From: Eubacterium sp. AF36-5BH
GTDB lineage: Bacteria > Bacillota > Clostridia > Lachnospirales > Lachnospiraceae
Length of the DNA stretch: 64,000 nt
Reading direction: 5' to 3'
Assembly: GCF_003460505.1 (NCBI RefSeq)
Contig: NZ_QTVG01000010.1
Location: 1 to 64,000 of the forward strand
Both the position numbers and the translations under genes were made by a program. This document shows positions 28,643 to 37,119 of the stretch, piece after piece. Numbering within the stretch: position 1 is the stretch's first letter; each line of letters opens with the position of its first letter. The notes under the pieces are model-generated. The model was not told where the DNA came from, did no database searches, and saw nothing but the letters and a program-made list of their open reading frames with translations.

Positions 28643-29938
28643 ATGGGTATATTTAGTAGTAAACAGGAACTTGAAAGAAACATAAAGGAGCTTAACAAAA
28701 AAGTTGAAGCTTTAAGCGGTGAGAAAGAGGCTCAAATTAATGAGATAAAAAAATTAAAAATGGATGTTGCAGTTTTAACAAATGCCAACAATGAATATGA
28801 GAAAAAATACGTTAATACAAATTTGGAATGCTCATTTTGTTATACAACATTGCAGAAAAATTTTGTATATTGTCCTAAATGTGGTAAGAAAATTGAGAGA
28901 AAGATTCAGGTAGAAATTGAAAACAAAAGTCATAATATGTTTGAGATTGAAAATGACAAAGACGGTGTGTTGATAACACAATACAATGGCTTTTCAGACA
29001 AAAAAATAGTTATTCCGTCAAAAATAAATGGTCAAACGGTAATAGGTATTTGGAATAATGTTTTTGAAAAATGTACTAATTTAGAGGAAGTAGTGTTTCA
29101 GGAAGGCTGCAAATATATAGGAAAGGATGTTTTTACTAATTGTAGTAATTTGCAAAAAGTCACTCTTCCCAAAAGTTTGCTAGAAATAGGAGATGGAGCT
29201 TTTTCTAAAACAAAAATTATAGAGATAGCGATTCCACCAAATGTGAAAGTAATAGGAGACTGTGCTTTTTCATATACACCTTTAGAAAATATTATTTTAC
29301 CTGATAACTTAAAGTGCATTACAGCAGGTATGTTATCTAACACTGAACTTGAAAAAATAACAATACCGGAAAGTGTTGTGCATATTGAGTATGGAGCCTT
29401 TGAGGATTCTAAGTTAAAAGAAATTGAGCTTCCGCAGAATTTATACTCAATAGGTAGATTTGCATTTGATATACCGTCGCTGAAAAAAATTATTATTCAT
29501 TCAAATGTGGAGATTATGGAAGAAAATATTTTTGGTAAACAGTATGGTGAAAAAACAATTGATTTGACAATATGTTGCCCTGCTGGCTCAAAGGCACAGT
29601 TATATGCAAGGAAATATAGGTGCAATTGTTGCGAAATTCCAAAAAGCTTAACAGCAAATAAGGAAATTTGTGCAAGGGGACTTTGGGTAAAATTTGTATT
29701 ATTAAAAGAAACAATTGATTTAAATGTGTTGTGTAAAAAATTATCAATTAATAAAGGGGAAACCTGGTCATGGAAAACAAGTTCAAGTTCTGTTGAAATT
29801 AACAAAGTTATGAGTATGGATGAGGCTGAAAGACTAAAGAAAAATTTTGAATGGTACATCAATGCATATCAGAAGGAATTATTTATGGGTGGTGTAGCTA
29901 TAAAAGATAATCTTGTGGAAATACTGGAGTATTGGTAA
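28643..29938 (+). CDS. leucine-rich repeat (BspA-like) protein with zinc ribbon
   Basis: A 431-residue protein without signal peptide. N-terminal coiled coil (about 5-55), then a zinc ribbon (CSFC ... CPKCGKKIE, about 65-85). BspA-type LRR_5 repeats run from about 110 to 300, each with the IPxxVxxIGxxAFxxC pattern (for example LPKSLLEIGDGAFSKTK, IPPNVKVIGDCAFSYTP). A C-terminal region of about 100 residues has no recognisable domain. The zinc ribbon and lack of secretion signal suggest a cytoplasmic scaffold rather than a surface adhesin. ATAGGAGGGC precedes the ATG. Confidence 0.85.
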   Translation: MGIFSSKQELERNIKELNKKVEALSGEKEAQINEIKKLKMDVAVLTNANNEYEKKYVNTNLECSFCYTTLQKNFVYCPKCGKKIERKIQVEIENKSHNMFEIENDKDGVLITQYNGFSDKKIVIPSKINGQTVIGIWNNVFEKCTNLEEVVFQEGCKYIGKDVFTNCSNLQKVTLPKSLLEIGDGAFSKTKIIEIAIPPNVKVIGDCAFSYTPLENIILPDNLKCITAGMLSNTELEKITIPESVVHIEYGAFEDSKLKEIELPQNLYSIGRFAFDIPSLKKIIIHSNVEIMEENIFGKQYGEKTIDLTICCPAGSKAQLYARKYRCNCCEIPKSLTANKEICARGLWVKFVLLKETIDLNVLCKKLSINKGETWSWKTSSSSVEINKVMSMDEAERLKKNFEWYINAYQKELFMGGVAIKDNLVEILEYW

Positions 29939-30058
29939 CCATAACATCCCACAAATTACCAACACGACAATTATTGACAATATAAAATCATTGTGCTAGA
30001 CCATGCAAGTTAGCACAAACTAACACAAGTAAGCGAAGAATAATAAAGAGGCATTTAT

Positions 30059-31123
30059 ATGAAAAAATTATTAGCAATTCTTTTAGCATCGATGTTACTT
30101 GTATGTGGATGCAGTAAAAATAATATATCAGAAAATAATGCAGGAGGAGTATCGGCTGATTCCAAATCAGAGGAACAAAAAATTACAGTGGATCTTTTTG
30201 CAATGGACACATACATGCAGGTGACAGCTTACGGAAAAAATGCAAACAAGGCAGTAGAACAGGCAAAAAAAAGAATAAATCAGCTAGACAGCATGCTTTC
30301 TACAGGCAAGAAGGAAAGTGAAGTCAGCAAGTTAAACAGTGAAAAAACTTTAACACTTTCAGAGGATGTAGGAAACATTGTGGAACGTTCTTTGGAAATC
30401 TACAAAAGTACAAAGGGTGTTTTTAATCCGGCAATTTATCCTGTAATGCAGGCTTGGGGATTTGATACAAAAAAATATAAAGTTCCATCAAAGGAAAATT
30501 TGCAGGCAACTTTAAAAAATACAGATGCTTCAAAAATCAAATATAATAAGTCTTCAAGAGTCGCAACATTTGAAAATAAGAAAATGGAAATTGACTTTGG
30601 AGGAATTGCAAAAGGTTACACATCGGCAGCAGTTATGAAGATTTTTAAGGACTGCGGTGTGACAAGTGGTCTGGTTAGTCTTGGTGGTAATGTTCAGGCA
30701 TTAGGTAGCAAGGTTGATGGCAGCAGTTGGAAAGTGGCAATTCAAAATCCTGACAGCGAGGAAAACTATCTTGGAGTGCTTAATATAAAGAACAAAGCAG
30801 TTATTACATCAGGTGGCTATGAACGTTATTTCGAAAAAAACGGAAAAGTTTATCACCATATAATTGATCCGGCAACCGGCTATCCGGCAAATGCAGGTCT
30901 TAAATCAGTGACAATTGTTAGTGAGGATGGAACACTTGCAGATGGTTTGTCAACATCATTATTTATTATGGGGCTTGAGAAAGCCGAGAATTATTGGAGA
31001 GAAAACAGTGATAAGTTCGATGTGATTTTCTTAACAGACGATAACAAACAGTACGTTACGGAAGGAATTTACAAAGATTACTCATCTGATAATAAAGTAA
31101 TAAAAATTACTAAGGATAAGTAA
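30059..31123 (+). CDS. apbE: FAD:protein FMN transferase (ApbE), lipoprotein
   Basis: A 354-residue lipoprotein (signal ending LLVCGC). ApbE domain: MDTYMQVTAYG near the start, IDFGGIAKGYTSAAVM (FAD/Mg site), then VSLGGNVQALG and HHIIDPATGYPAN. ApbE attaches FMN covalently to Thr in target flavoproteins outside the membrane. Downstream co-directional genes (broken ferredoxin gene, NusG-II protein, Gx transporter) form the usual companion set. No FMN-binding target protein is visible nearby. Ribosome site is weak (AGAGGC). Confidence 0.95.
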   Translation: MKKLLAILLASMLLVCGCSKNNISENNAGGVSADSKSEEQKITVDLFAMDTYMQVTAYGKNANKAVEQAKKRINQLDSMLSTGKKESEVSKLNSEKTLTLSEDVGNIVERSLEIYKSTKGVFNPAIYPVMQAWGFDTKKYKVPSKENLQATLKNTDASKIKYNKSSRVATFENKKMEIDFGGIAKGYTSAAVMKIFKDCGVTSGLVSLGGNVQALGSKVDGSSWKVAIQNPDSEENYLGVLNIKNKAVITSGGYERYFEKNGKVYHHIIDPATGYPANAGLKSVTIVSEDGTLADGLSTSLFIMGLEKAENYWRENSDKFDVIFLTDDNKQYVTEGIYKDYSSDNKVIKITKDK

Positions 31124-31270
31124 TAAAAGTAAATAAAATTAAAAAAGACGAATGTTATAAAACTTTGTAAAAAGATAATCAGAAACTAAGCAGATAAAAA
31201 TAATTTATAAATATAAACAGGACTGAAAAATTACAAAAGGCAAAATAGAAAACAAGGTGGAAACATACAA

Positions 31271-31713
31271 ATGAAGAAGATAAACAAAAGGAAAATTCAA
31301 AAATATATCAGAATGATAATTCTGCTAATATTCTTCACAATTATGCCATCAATTTACACCACAGCCTTTTCAGGTGTTAAGTACATTTTCACCCAAATTG
31401 GAAATGGACAGCAGGTGGAATTAACATCTTTTGTTACAATATTAATTGTGTTATGCTTATACACGATAGTTTTTGGCAGATTCTTTTGTGGCTTTGCATA
31501 TGCTTTTGGCAGTTTAGGCGACTACCTTCAGGAATAGAACTACCAAATAGTGGTGAGAACATTCAATCAGGAGAATGTTTTATGTGTCAAAAATGTATGA
31601 ATATATGCCCAAAACAAAATGTTAAAACATCTACAATAAAAGGAAATGGCATTGGTTTTATTTTAATAAGAGCAGCCATTCTTATAATCATAATGAAGTG
31701 GGCTGGTATTTAA
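31271..31713 (+). pseudogene. 4Fe-4S polyferredoxin membrane protein, internally deleted
   Basis: Two frames. 31271-31537 encodes the N-terminus of a NapH-like protein (IFFTIMPSIYTTAFSGVKYIF ... GRFFCGFAYAFGSLGD) and stops at TAG. A second frame continues with the ferredoxin-like end (GECFMCQKCMNICPKQNVK) and a last helix to 31713. The middle helices and most cysteine motifs are missing. In the first CGFxC motif the second Cys is Tyr. It reads as a deletion plus frameshift in a formerly complete gene of the apbE cluster. Confidence 0.8.
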
Positions 31714-31737
31714 GATTGGTAAACTAGGAGCATTTTA

Positions 31738-32133
31738 ATGAAGAAAAAAGATATTATTCTGGTGATTGTTGTTCTTTTAATAGCCGGAGTTTCGTATAGC
31801 ATGATGCATTTTATGAGGTCGGGCGAAGGTCATTTGGCACAGGTATCAGTTGATGGCAAAGTGCAGGGGACTTATTCATTAGATAAAGATAGAACAATAG
31901 AAATTAAATCTTCAGAAGGAAAGAACATTCTTATCATTAAAGAAGGAAAGGTGGAGATGAAAGAGGCAGATTGTCCTGATAAGTATTGTGTTAAGCAGGG
32001 CAAAATCAAAAATGTTGGTGAGACAATAGTGTGTCTGCCACATAAAGTTGTGGTTGAAATAGAAAAGACAAGTAAAGGCACAGATTCTAATGACAATATG
32101 AAAAATGATGAAATAGATGCAGTAGTGAAATAG
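31738..32133 (+). CDS. NusG domain II-containing exported protein
   Basis: A 131-residue protein: one N-terminal membrane helix (IILVIVVLLIAGVSYSMM), then a NusG_II-type beta domain (VSVDGKVQGTYSLDKDRTIEI ... ADCPDKYCVKQGKIKNVGETIVCLPHKVVVEI) with a conserved Cys pair and CLPH. It is anchored with the domain outside. It is a regular neighbour of ApbE and Gx-transporter genes in Firmicutes and is thought to serve membrane or extracellular electron transfer (inference from context). GGAGCA precedes the ATG. Confidence 0.88.
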   Translation: MKKKDIILVIVVLLIAGVSYSMMHFMRSGEGHLAQVSVDGKVQGTYSLDKDRTIEIKSSEGKNILIIKEGKVEMKEADCPDKYCVKQGKIKNVGETIVCLPHKVVVEIEKTSKGTDSNDNMKNDEIDAVVK

Positions 32134-32296
32134 CTAAGCTATAAAGCATAAACAATAGTTAAATAGTTAAGATGTTAAAACATAAACAATAGTTAAATAA
32201 CTAAAATGATAAAACACATACAGAAGCAAAAGGACTAAATTTTGCGAAAATTTGTAAGGTTGGAAAAGTAATTTAATATTTCAGGAAGGAGTTAAT

Positions 32297-32782
32297 ATGG
32301 ATGCAAAAAGAATAGCAAATATGGCAATGCTGGTAGCGTTAGCAATAATTTTTAGCTATGTAGAATTTATGATTCCTATTAATCTTGGTATTCCCGGAAT
32401 AAAATTAGGGTTGGCAAATTTAGTAATTGTAATAGCTTTGTACACACTCAAACTAAGTGATGTGTGGATTATTTCAATCCTAAGAATACTGATAATCGGC
32501 TTTATGTTTGGAAGTGGTATGTCGATTATTTATAGTTTGGCAGGGGCTATTGTAAGCTTAATCGTAATGATGCTTGTGAAAAAAATTAATGGTTTCAGCA
32601 TCATGGGAGTTAGCATGATAGGAGCAGTATGCCACAATCTTGGACAGATTGCGGTAGCAATGATAGTCGTAGAAACTACAAGTATTTTGTATTATGTACC
32701 GGCTCTTTTGGTTGCCGGTTTAATCACAGGTGCAATAATAGGTATAATTTCAAAAAGAGTATTAGTTGCCATAAAAAAGTAA
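32297..32782 (+). CDS. Gx transporter family membrane protein
   Basis: A 161-residue protein with about five transmembrane segments. It begins ANMAMLVALAIIFSYVEFMIP and contains IPGIKLGLANLVIVIALY and IGAVCHNLGQIAVAM, the signature of the Gx transporter / 'heptaprenyl diphosphate synthase component I' family, which looks like an ECF-type S-component. It is the last gene of the apbE cluster, 163 bp downstream of the NusG-II gene, with AAGGAG before the ATG. The substrate is unknown; a quinone- or flavin-related precursor would fit the cluster (inference). Confidence 0.88.
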   Translation: MDAKRIANMAMLVALAIIFSYVEFMIPINLGIPGIKLGLANLVIVIALYTLKLSDVWIISILRILIIGFMFGSGMSIIYSLAGAIVSLIVMMLVKKINGFSIMGVSMIGAVCHNLGQIAVAMIVVETTSILYYVPALLVAGLITGAIIGIISKRVLVAIKK

Positions 32783-32941
32783 AACAAATTTTTTTACCCT
32801 AAAGATTAGATGAAACTAATAAAAATAAGTCAAAACAAACAAATATGTGTATGCAGGACTTACATGGCAGGAATGTTGGGCAAGTGAAGGTGTATATGAA
32901 GCAGGAAACGTACAGTCTTCAGAGGCAGAAGACAGTAGAGG

Positions 32942-33568
32942 TTGCAACAACAAACACTTGAATACAATGGAACAGAAAAAAAGGATGAGGTAATAGAACT
33001 AAAACTGTCAGATGCATTTGCTCATCCTGAGGATAAGGGAGAGTTTGAATGGACTGCTAAAGTGATAAATATAAATACGGGAAATAATAATAGTTTGATT
33101 TCAAAGTGTAAAGTCCTAAAGGAATATGTTATACTAACAAGTAGGATGAGAGAGTATATCAGTAAGTATTCCGGTAAGGATTTCAGTGACGAGGAAGCAG
33201 TGAAAATGGCTGTGGATGAATGTATAAATGAAGATGTGTTGTGAGAATTTCTGCTGGAAAATAAGGCGGAGGTGGTTAAAATGTTCTTGACAGAGTATAA
33301 CGAAAAGCAGACATTGGAAAACACGTATAACGATGGCGTTGAAGTTGGTAAAGAAAAGGGGATAGAAATTGGCAAAGCTCAGGGCATTGAATTTGGAGAA
33401 CGCAGAAAGCTTATTGAAATGGTATATAAGAAAATCAAAAGAGGAAAAACTGTAGAAGAAATAGCAGACGATTTGGAAGAAGATATAGAAGTAATTAATC
33501 CTATTTTTAATGAAATAGAGAAGGTAGGGTTAGATAAAAGTTTGGAAGAAATAATCGAAAACAGTTAA
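32942..33568 (+). pseudogene. Rpn / PD-(D/E)XK family nuclease-transposase, truncated with in-frame stop
   Basis: The C-terminal half of an Rpn-type (PD-(D/E)XK transposase) protein. VIELKLSDAF and FEWTAKVININTGNN belong to the end of the nuclease region, followed by LKEYVILTSRMREYI. The sequence then meets a TGA at 33242-33244, but the same frame continues through EFLLENKAEVVKMFLTEYNEKQ and the typical Gly/Glu-rich stretch (GVEVGKEKGIEIGKAQGIE) to 33568. The stop sits where relatives have Arg, consistent with CGA-to-TGA. The nuclease core upstream is missing, so the gene is dead. Confidence 0.82.
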
Positions 33569-33591
33569 GGTTAATGTAATGAAAGGACAGT

Positions 33592-34818
33592 ATGGCTTAT
33601 TCGGAGTTAATTAAGAATTTTTCTAAAATAAGAGATTACATGAAGGAATTTTATATATATGGTTTTAAGACGCGAGAAGAATTCGATGAAAAAAGTGCAA
33701 GAAGCTATGACAATGAAAGACGACGTATAGAAAGCTATTTAGGAGAATATGTTTGTTTCAGACAAACTCAAGCAGGAAAAAATGTGTATATATCCATGGA
33801 CGGAACGGAAAATACACACAATCCACTGTATAAGGCTTTTAAATCAAAAAGTTTTACTGATAAGGACATAACATTACATTTTATAATTTTAGATATTTTA
33901 GCTGATGGTAATTATTATACGTTAAAAGAGTTACTGACAAGTATAGATAATGATTACCTATATAATTTTCAGGAGCCAATGTGTTTTGATGAATCTACTT
34001 TAAGAAAGAAATTAAAGGAATACATTCAATTAGGAATTATAGAATCAAAAAAAGAAGGCCGTCAGGTTTTATATAAAATTGTAGAAGATGAGTTAGATAT
34101 ATCTGAATATAAAGAGGCAATTAGATTTTTTTCAGAAGAAAACATGCTGGGTGTTGTGGGAAGTTATTTAGAAGACAAAATGGAGCAGGAGAAAGAATAT
34201 CTGGCTTTTAAAAATCACTACATAATGAATGCTTATGATACGGAAATAATTGAAAAGATACTTCGGGGGATTTATGAGAGAAGACAATTAATGATTGCAA
34301 ATCAATCAAGAAGAAATAAAGTTATGTCAGAATGGAAAGTGGTTCCATTAAAGTTGTATGTAAGTACGCAAGGAGGAAGGAATTACTTGATATGTTCAAA
34401 TATGTATGGAAAGCAAATGTCTTTTAGAATCGATTATATTAAAAGTGTGCAATTAGGCGAAATAATTGAAAATTATGATTCGTATTTAAGAGATTATCAA
34501 AACAGAGTAAAACATATGTGGGGTGTTGTTTGTGACAAGGGCAAAAACTATGAACATATAGAAATAGATATAAATGTTGAGCAGGGAGAGGACTATATTG
34601 TTAAGCGTCTCAGTAGAGAAAAGAGATGTGGAAAAATAGAAAAAATTGATGATAACACATATAGATTTACTGCAGATGTATACGATTCGAATGAAATGAT
34701 TACGTGGATAAGAACTTTTATAGGAAGAATAAAAAAGATAAAGTGCGATAATCCTGAGGTAGTAAATCAGTTGAAATTTGATATTGTGAAAATGGCAAAG
34801 TGGTATGAGGTGATGTGA
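33592..34818 (+). CDS. WYL domain transcriptional regulator (first of pair)
   Basis: A 408-residue regulator. The N-terminal region is helical. A winged helix-like section lies at about 95-170 (ITLHFIILDILADGNYYTLKELL ... STLRKKLKEYIQLGIIESK). A WYL domain is at about 235-295 (WKVVPLKLYVSTQGGRNYLIC, FRIDYIKSVQ) and a WCX-like C-terminal extension ends near KWYEV. WYL domains bind ligands, possibly nucleic acids. The last codons overlap the second regulator by four bases (GTGATG), so the two are translated together, PafBC-like. They lie upstream of rtcB. GAAAGGAC precedes the ATG. Confidence 0.87.
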   Translation: MAYSELIKNFSKIRDYMKEFYIYGFKTREEFDEKSARSYDNERRRIESYLGEYVCFRQTQAGKNVYISMDGTENTHNPLYKAFKSKSFTDKDITLHFIILDILADGNYYTLKELLTSIDNDYLYNFQEPMCFDESTLRKKLKEYIQLGIIESKKEGRQVLYKIVEDELDISEYKEAIRFFSEENMLGVVGSYLEDKMEQEKEYLAFKNHYIMNAYDTEIIEKILRGIYERRQLMIANQSRRNKVMSEWKVVPLKLYVSTQGGRNYLICSNMYGKQMSFRIDYIKSVQLGEIIENYDSYLRDYQNRVKHMWGVVCDKGKNYEHIEIDINVEQGEDYIVKRLSREKRCGKIEKIDDNTYRFTADVYDSNEMITWIRTFIGRIKKIKCDNPEVVNQLKFDIVKMAKWYEVM

Positions 34819-35729
34819 TGATTTTTAATGAAGTATACGGTTGCTACTATAATGCAGTTTCAAAAATAATAGAAAACGCAATAGATGGAGAGTTAACTGA
34901 CAGAAAATTAAATGATTTATCAAAGCAGTATGCTTTCGAAGAAAGCAATCTTACCATAGTTCCTTCAATAAAAAATCAACAATGGCAATTAATAGACGAG
35001 AACATGAAGACACCAATCTTGAATAAACCAAGGATGCCGCTAACAATGATTGAAAAGCGCTGGTTAAAAACAATATCAAATGACTCTAAATTCAAATTAT
35101 TTAATGAAAATACAGAGAAAATGGATAATATTGAACCATTATATAATCCGGATGACATTGTTTATTTTGACAGATATACAGATGGTGATGATTTCGAGAA
35201 TCCCGTTTATATTGAAGAATTTAGAAATATTGTTTATGCAATTGAAAATCAATTAATGGTAAAGGTTAAATATAAAACCAGAAAAAATGCTATTCGAAAA
35301 CGAAAATATTGTCCAATAAAAATAGAATATTCGGATAAAGATGACAAGTTTAGAGTTATATGTGGTCAAAACGAATATATTAGTACATTGAATATAGATA
35401 GAATAGTTGAACTGGAAGTATTAGATGAGCATTTTAATTCCAGTGAAAAAATTTGTAAAAAAGAAAAGAATCAGTTGATTCTTGAAATCATTGATGAGAG
35501 AAATGCTCTTGAAAGGGTGATGATGAAATTTGCCTGCTATAAAAAACAAGTAGAAAGAGTAGATGATGAAAAATATTTAATGACTATGGATTACAACGAA
35601 GAAGATGAAACGGATATTTTAATTCAGATTATGAATTTTGGAAGTTTGGTTAATATTAAAAGTCCGTCAGAGTTAAAAAGTGAAATGAAAAATAGGTTAA
35701 AAAAGCAAATCGAAATGCTTAATTGGTAG
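34815..35729 (+). CDS. WYL domain regulator (second of pair)
   Basis: A 304-residue partner of the preceding gene. It lacks a clear N-terminal HTH. The WYL-type beta domain lies around 140-205 (VYAIENQLMVKVKYKTRKNA, RKRKYCPIKIEYSDKDDKFRVIC, ISTLNIDRIVELEV), followed by a WCX-like section (LIQIMNFGSLVNIKSP). Four-base overlap with the first regulator implies stoichiometric production and perhaps a heterodimer. About 160 bp separates it from rtcB, with a 15-bp inverted repeat in that gap. Confidence 0.83.
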   Translation: MMIFNEVYGCYYNAVSKIIENAIDGELTDRKLNDLSKQYAFEESNLTIVPSIKNQQWQLIDENMKTPILNKPRMPLTMIEKRWLKTISNDSKFKLFNENTEKMDNIEPLYNPDDIVYFDRYTDGDDFENPVYIEEFRNIVYAIENQLMVKVKYKTRKNAIRKRKYCPIKIEYSDKDDKFRVICGQNEYISTLNIDRIVELEVLDEHFNSSEKICKKEKNQLILEIIDERNALERVMMKFACYKKQVERVDDEKYLMTMDYNEEDETDILIQIMNFGSLVNIKSPSELKSEMKNRLKKQIEMLNW

Positions 35730-35761
35730 TTCGCAACTTTTTTTCCAAGATTATTTTTCCC

Positions 35762-35826
35762 AAAATCTGTATATTATCAAGTGTAAAGATGCTAACAGCA
35801 AAGACAATTGGTAATATACAGATTTT
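35762..35826. promoter_or_regulatory. 15-bp perfect inverted repeat upstream of rtcB
   Basis: AAAATCTGTATATTA at 35762-35776 and TAATATACAGATTTT at 35812-35826, 35 bases apart, between the WYL pair and rtcB. It may be an operator for the WYL proteins or a stem in the rtcB leader. The short T-run makes a simple terminator less likely. Confidence 0.6.
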
Positions 35827-35887
35827 CTTATTTTGAGCATCTTGCAGATAGTAAATAGATACATACAGCAAAAGGGAAGGTGAGAAT

Positions 35888-37099
35888 ATGTTTGAAATAA
35901 AAGGAAAAGTGGCAACTGCCATATGTTATGCATCGGTAGTAGAGGATATGGCAATTGATCAGATAAGAAGAATGTGTGATTATGATTTTACGGAAGGTTC
36001 AAAAGTTAGAATTATGCCTGATGTACATGCAGGAAAAGGATGTACGATTGGAACAACCATGACTATAAAAGATAAGGCAGTTCCAAATGTAGTAGGTGTA
36101 GACATTGGCTGTGGAATGTACACTGTTAATTTAGGAAAGGGAGAACTTGACTTAAAGAAATTAGATGAGATTTGTCATTATATCCCATCAGGTAAAGAAG
36201 TATGGGAAGGCAAAAAGGAAAAGTTTAATTTAGAAGAATTATATTGCTTTAGAGAGTTGAAAGATACAAGAAGACTTGTAAGAAGTATAGGAACCCTTGG
36301 TGGTGGAAACCATTTTATAGAGGTTGATAAATCTGCTGATGGAACTAAATACTTGGTAATACATTCAGGAAGTAGAAATCTGGGAAAACAGGTTGCGGAA
36401 ATTTATCAGAAATTAGCCATGGATTTGGACAGGGGAATTGGAGAATATTTAGATAAACGGGAAGAAATAATTAGAACGTACAAAGAGCAGGGAAGAAGAA
36501 AAGAGATACAACAGGCGCTTGCCAAGTTGAAATGGGATAGAGAGAACAAAGAGACTACTATACCGGAAGATTTATGCTATTTATCAGGAAAATATTTAGA
36601 CAGATATTTACATGATGTAGAAATTTGTCAGAGATTTGCAAGAAGAAATCGTGAAAAAATGGCAGAAATTATTTTGGAGAAAATGAATTTGACGGCAATG
36701 GATACTCCCTTTCATACAATTCATAACTATATTGATACAGAGGAAATGATTTTAAGAAAAGGAGCAATTGCAGCACACAAAGGTGAAAAAATTCTTATAC
36801 CTATTAACATGAGAGACGGAAGTGTTTTAGCGTATGGTAAGGGGAATCCTGACTGGAATTATTCAGCACCACATGGAGCAGGCAGGATAATGTCAAGAAC
36901 AATGGCGAAAAATACATTGAGCATAGATGAGTACAAAGACGCAATGAAGGATATTTATACTACATCAATAAATGAGTATACTTTAGATGAAGCACCTATG
37001 GCATATAAGGCAATTGATGATATAATAGATGATATTGCAGATGCCGTAGACATAATTGAGGTTATCAAACCAATTTATAATTTTAAGGCATCGGATTAA
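35888..37099 (+). CDS. rtcB: RtcB family RNA ligase
   Basis: A 403-residue RtcB. The metal-site motif is in VVGVDIGCGMYTV (Asp and Cys ligands); further motifs are IGTLGGGNHFIEVD, HSGSRNLGKQVAE, and the guanylylated His in SAPHGAGRIMSR (about 329). RtcB joins 3'-phosphate or 2',3'-cyclic-phosphate ends to 5'-OH ends in RNA repair. The length is that of the shorter bacterial RtcB2-like group. AAGGTGAG precedes the ATG. It is located after two WYL regulators and 20 bp before a dNTPase gene. Confidence 0.95.
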   Translation: MFEIKGKVATAICYASVVEDMAIDQIRRMCDYDFTEGSKVRIMPDVHAGKGCTIGTTMTIKDKAVPNVVGVDIGCGMYTVNLGKGELDLKKLDEICHYIPSGKEVWEGKKEKFNLEELYCFRELKDTRRLVRSIGTLGGGNHFIEVDKSADGTKYLVIHSGSRNLGKQVAEIYQKLAMDLDRGIGEYLDKREEIIRTYKEQGRRKEIQQALAKLKWDRENKETTIPEDLCYLSGKYLDRYLHDVEICQRFARRNREKMAEIILEKMNLTAMDTPFHTIHNYIDTEEMILRKGAIAAHKGEKILIPINMRDGSVLAYGKGNPDWNYSAPHGAGRIMSRTMAKNTLSIDEYKDAMKDIYTTSINEYTLDEAPMAYKAIDDIIDDIADAVDIIEVIKPIYNFKASD

Positions 37100-37119
37100 T
37101 CAAAAATCATGGAGGACCT

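Noticed and set aside
33242..33244. TGA as selenocysteine or programmed readthrough
   Set aside because: No SECIS-like stem was evident, the position aligns with Arg in relatives, and the gene is already truncated at its 5' end.
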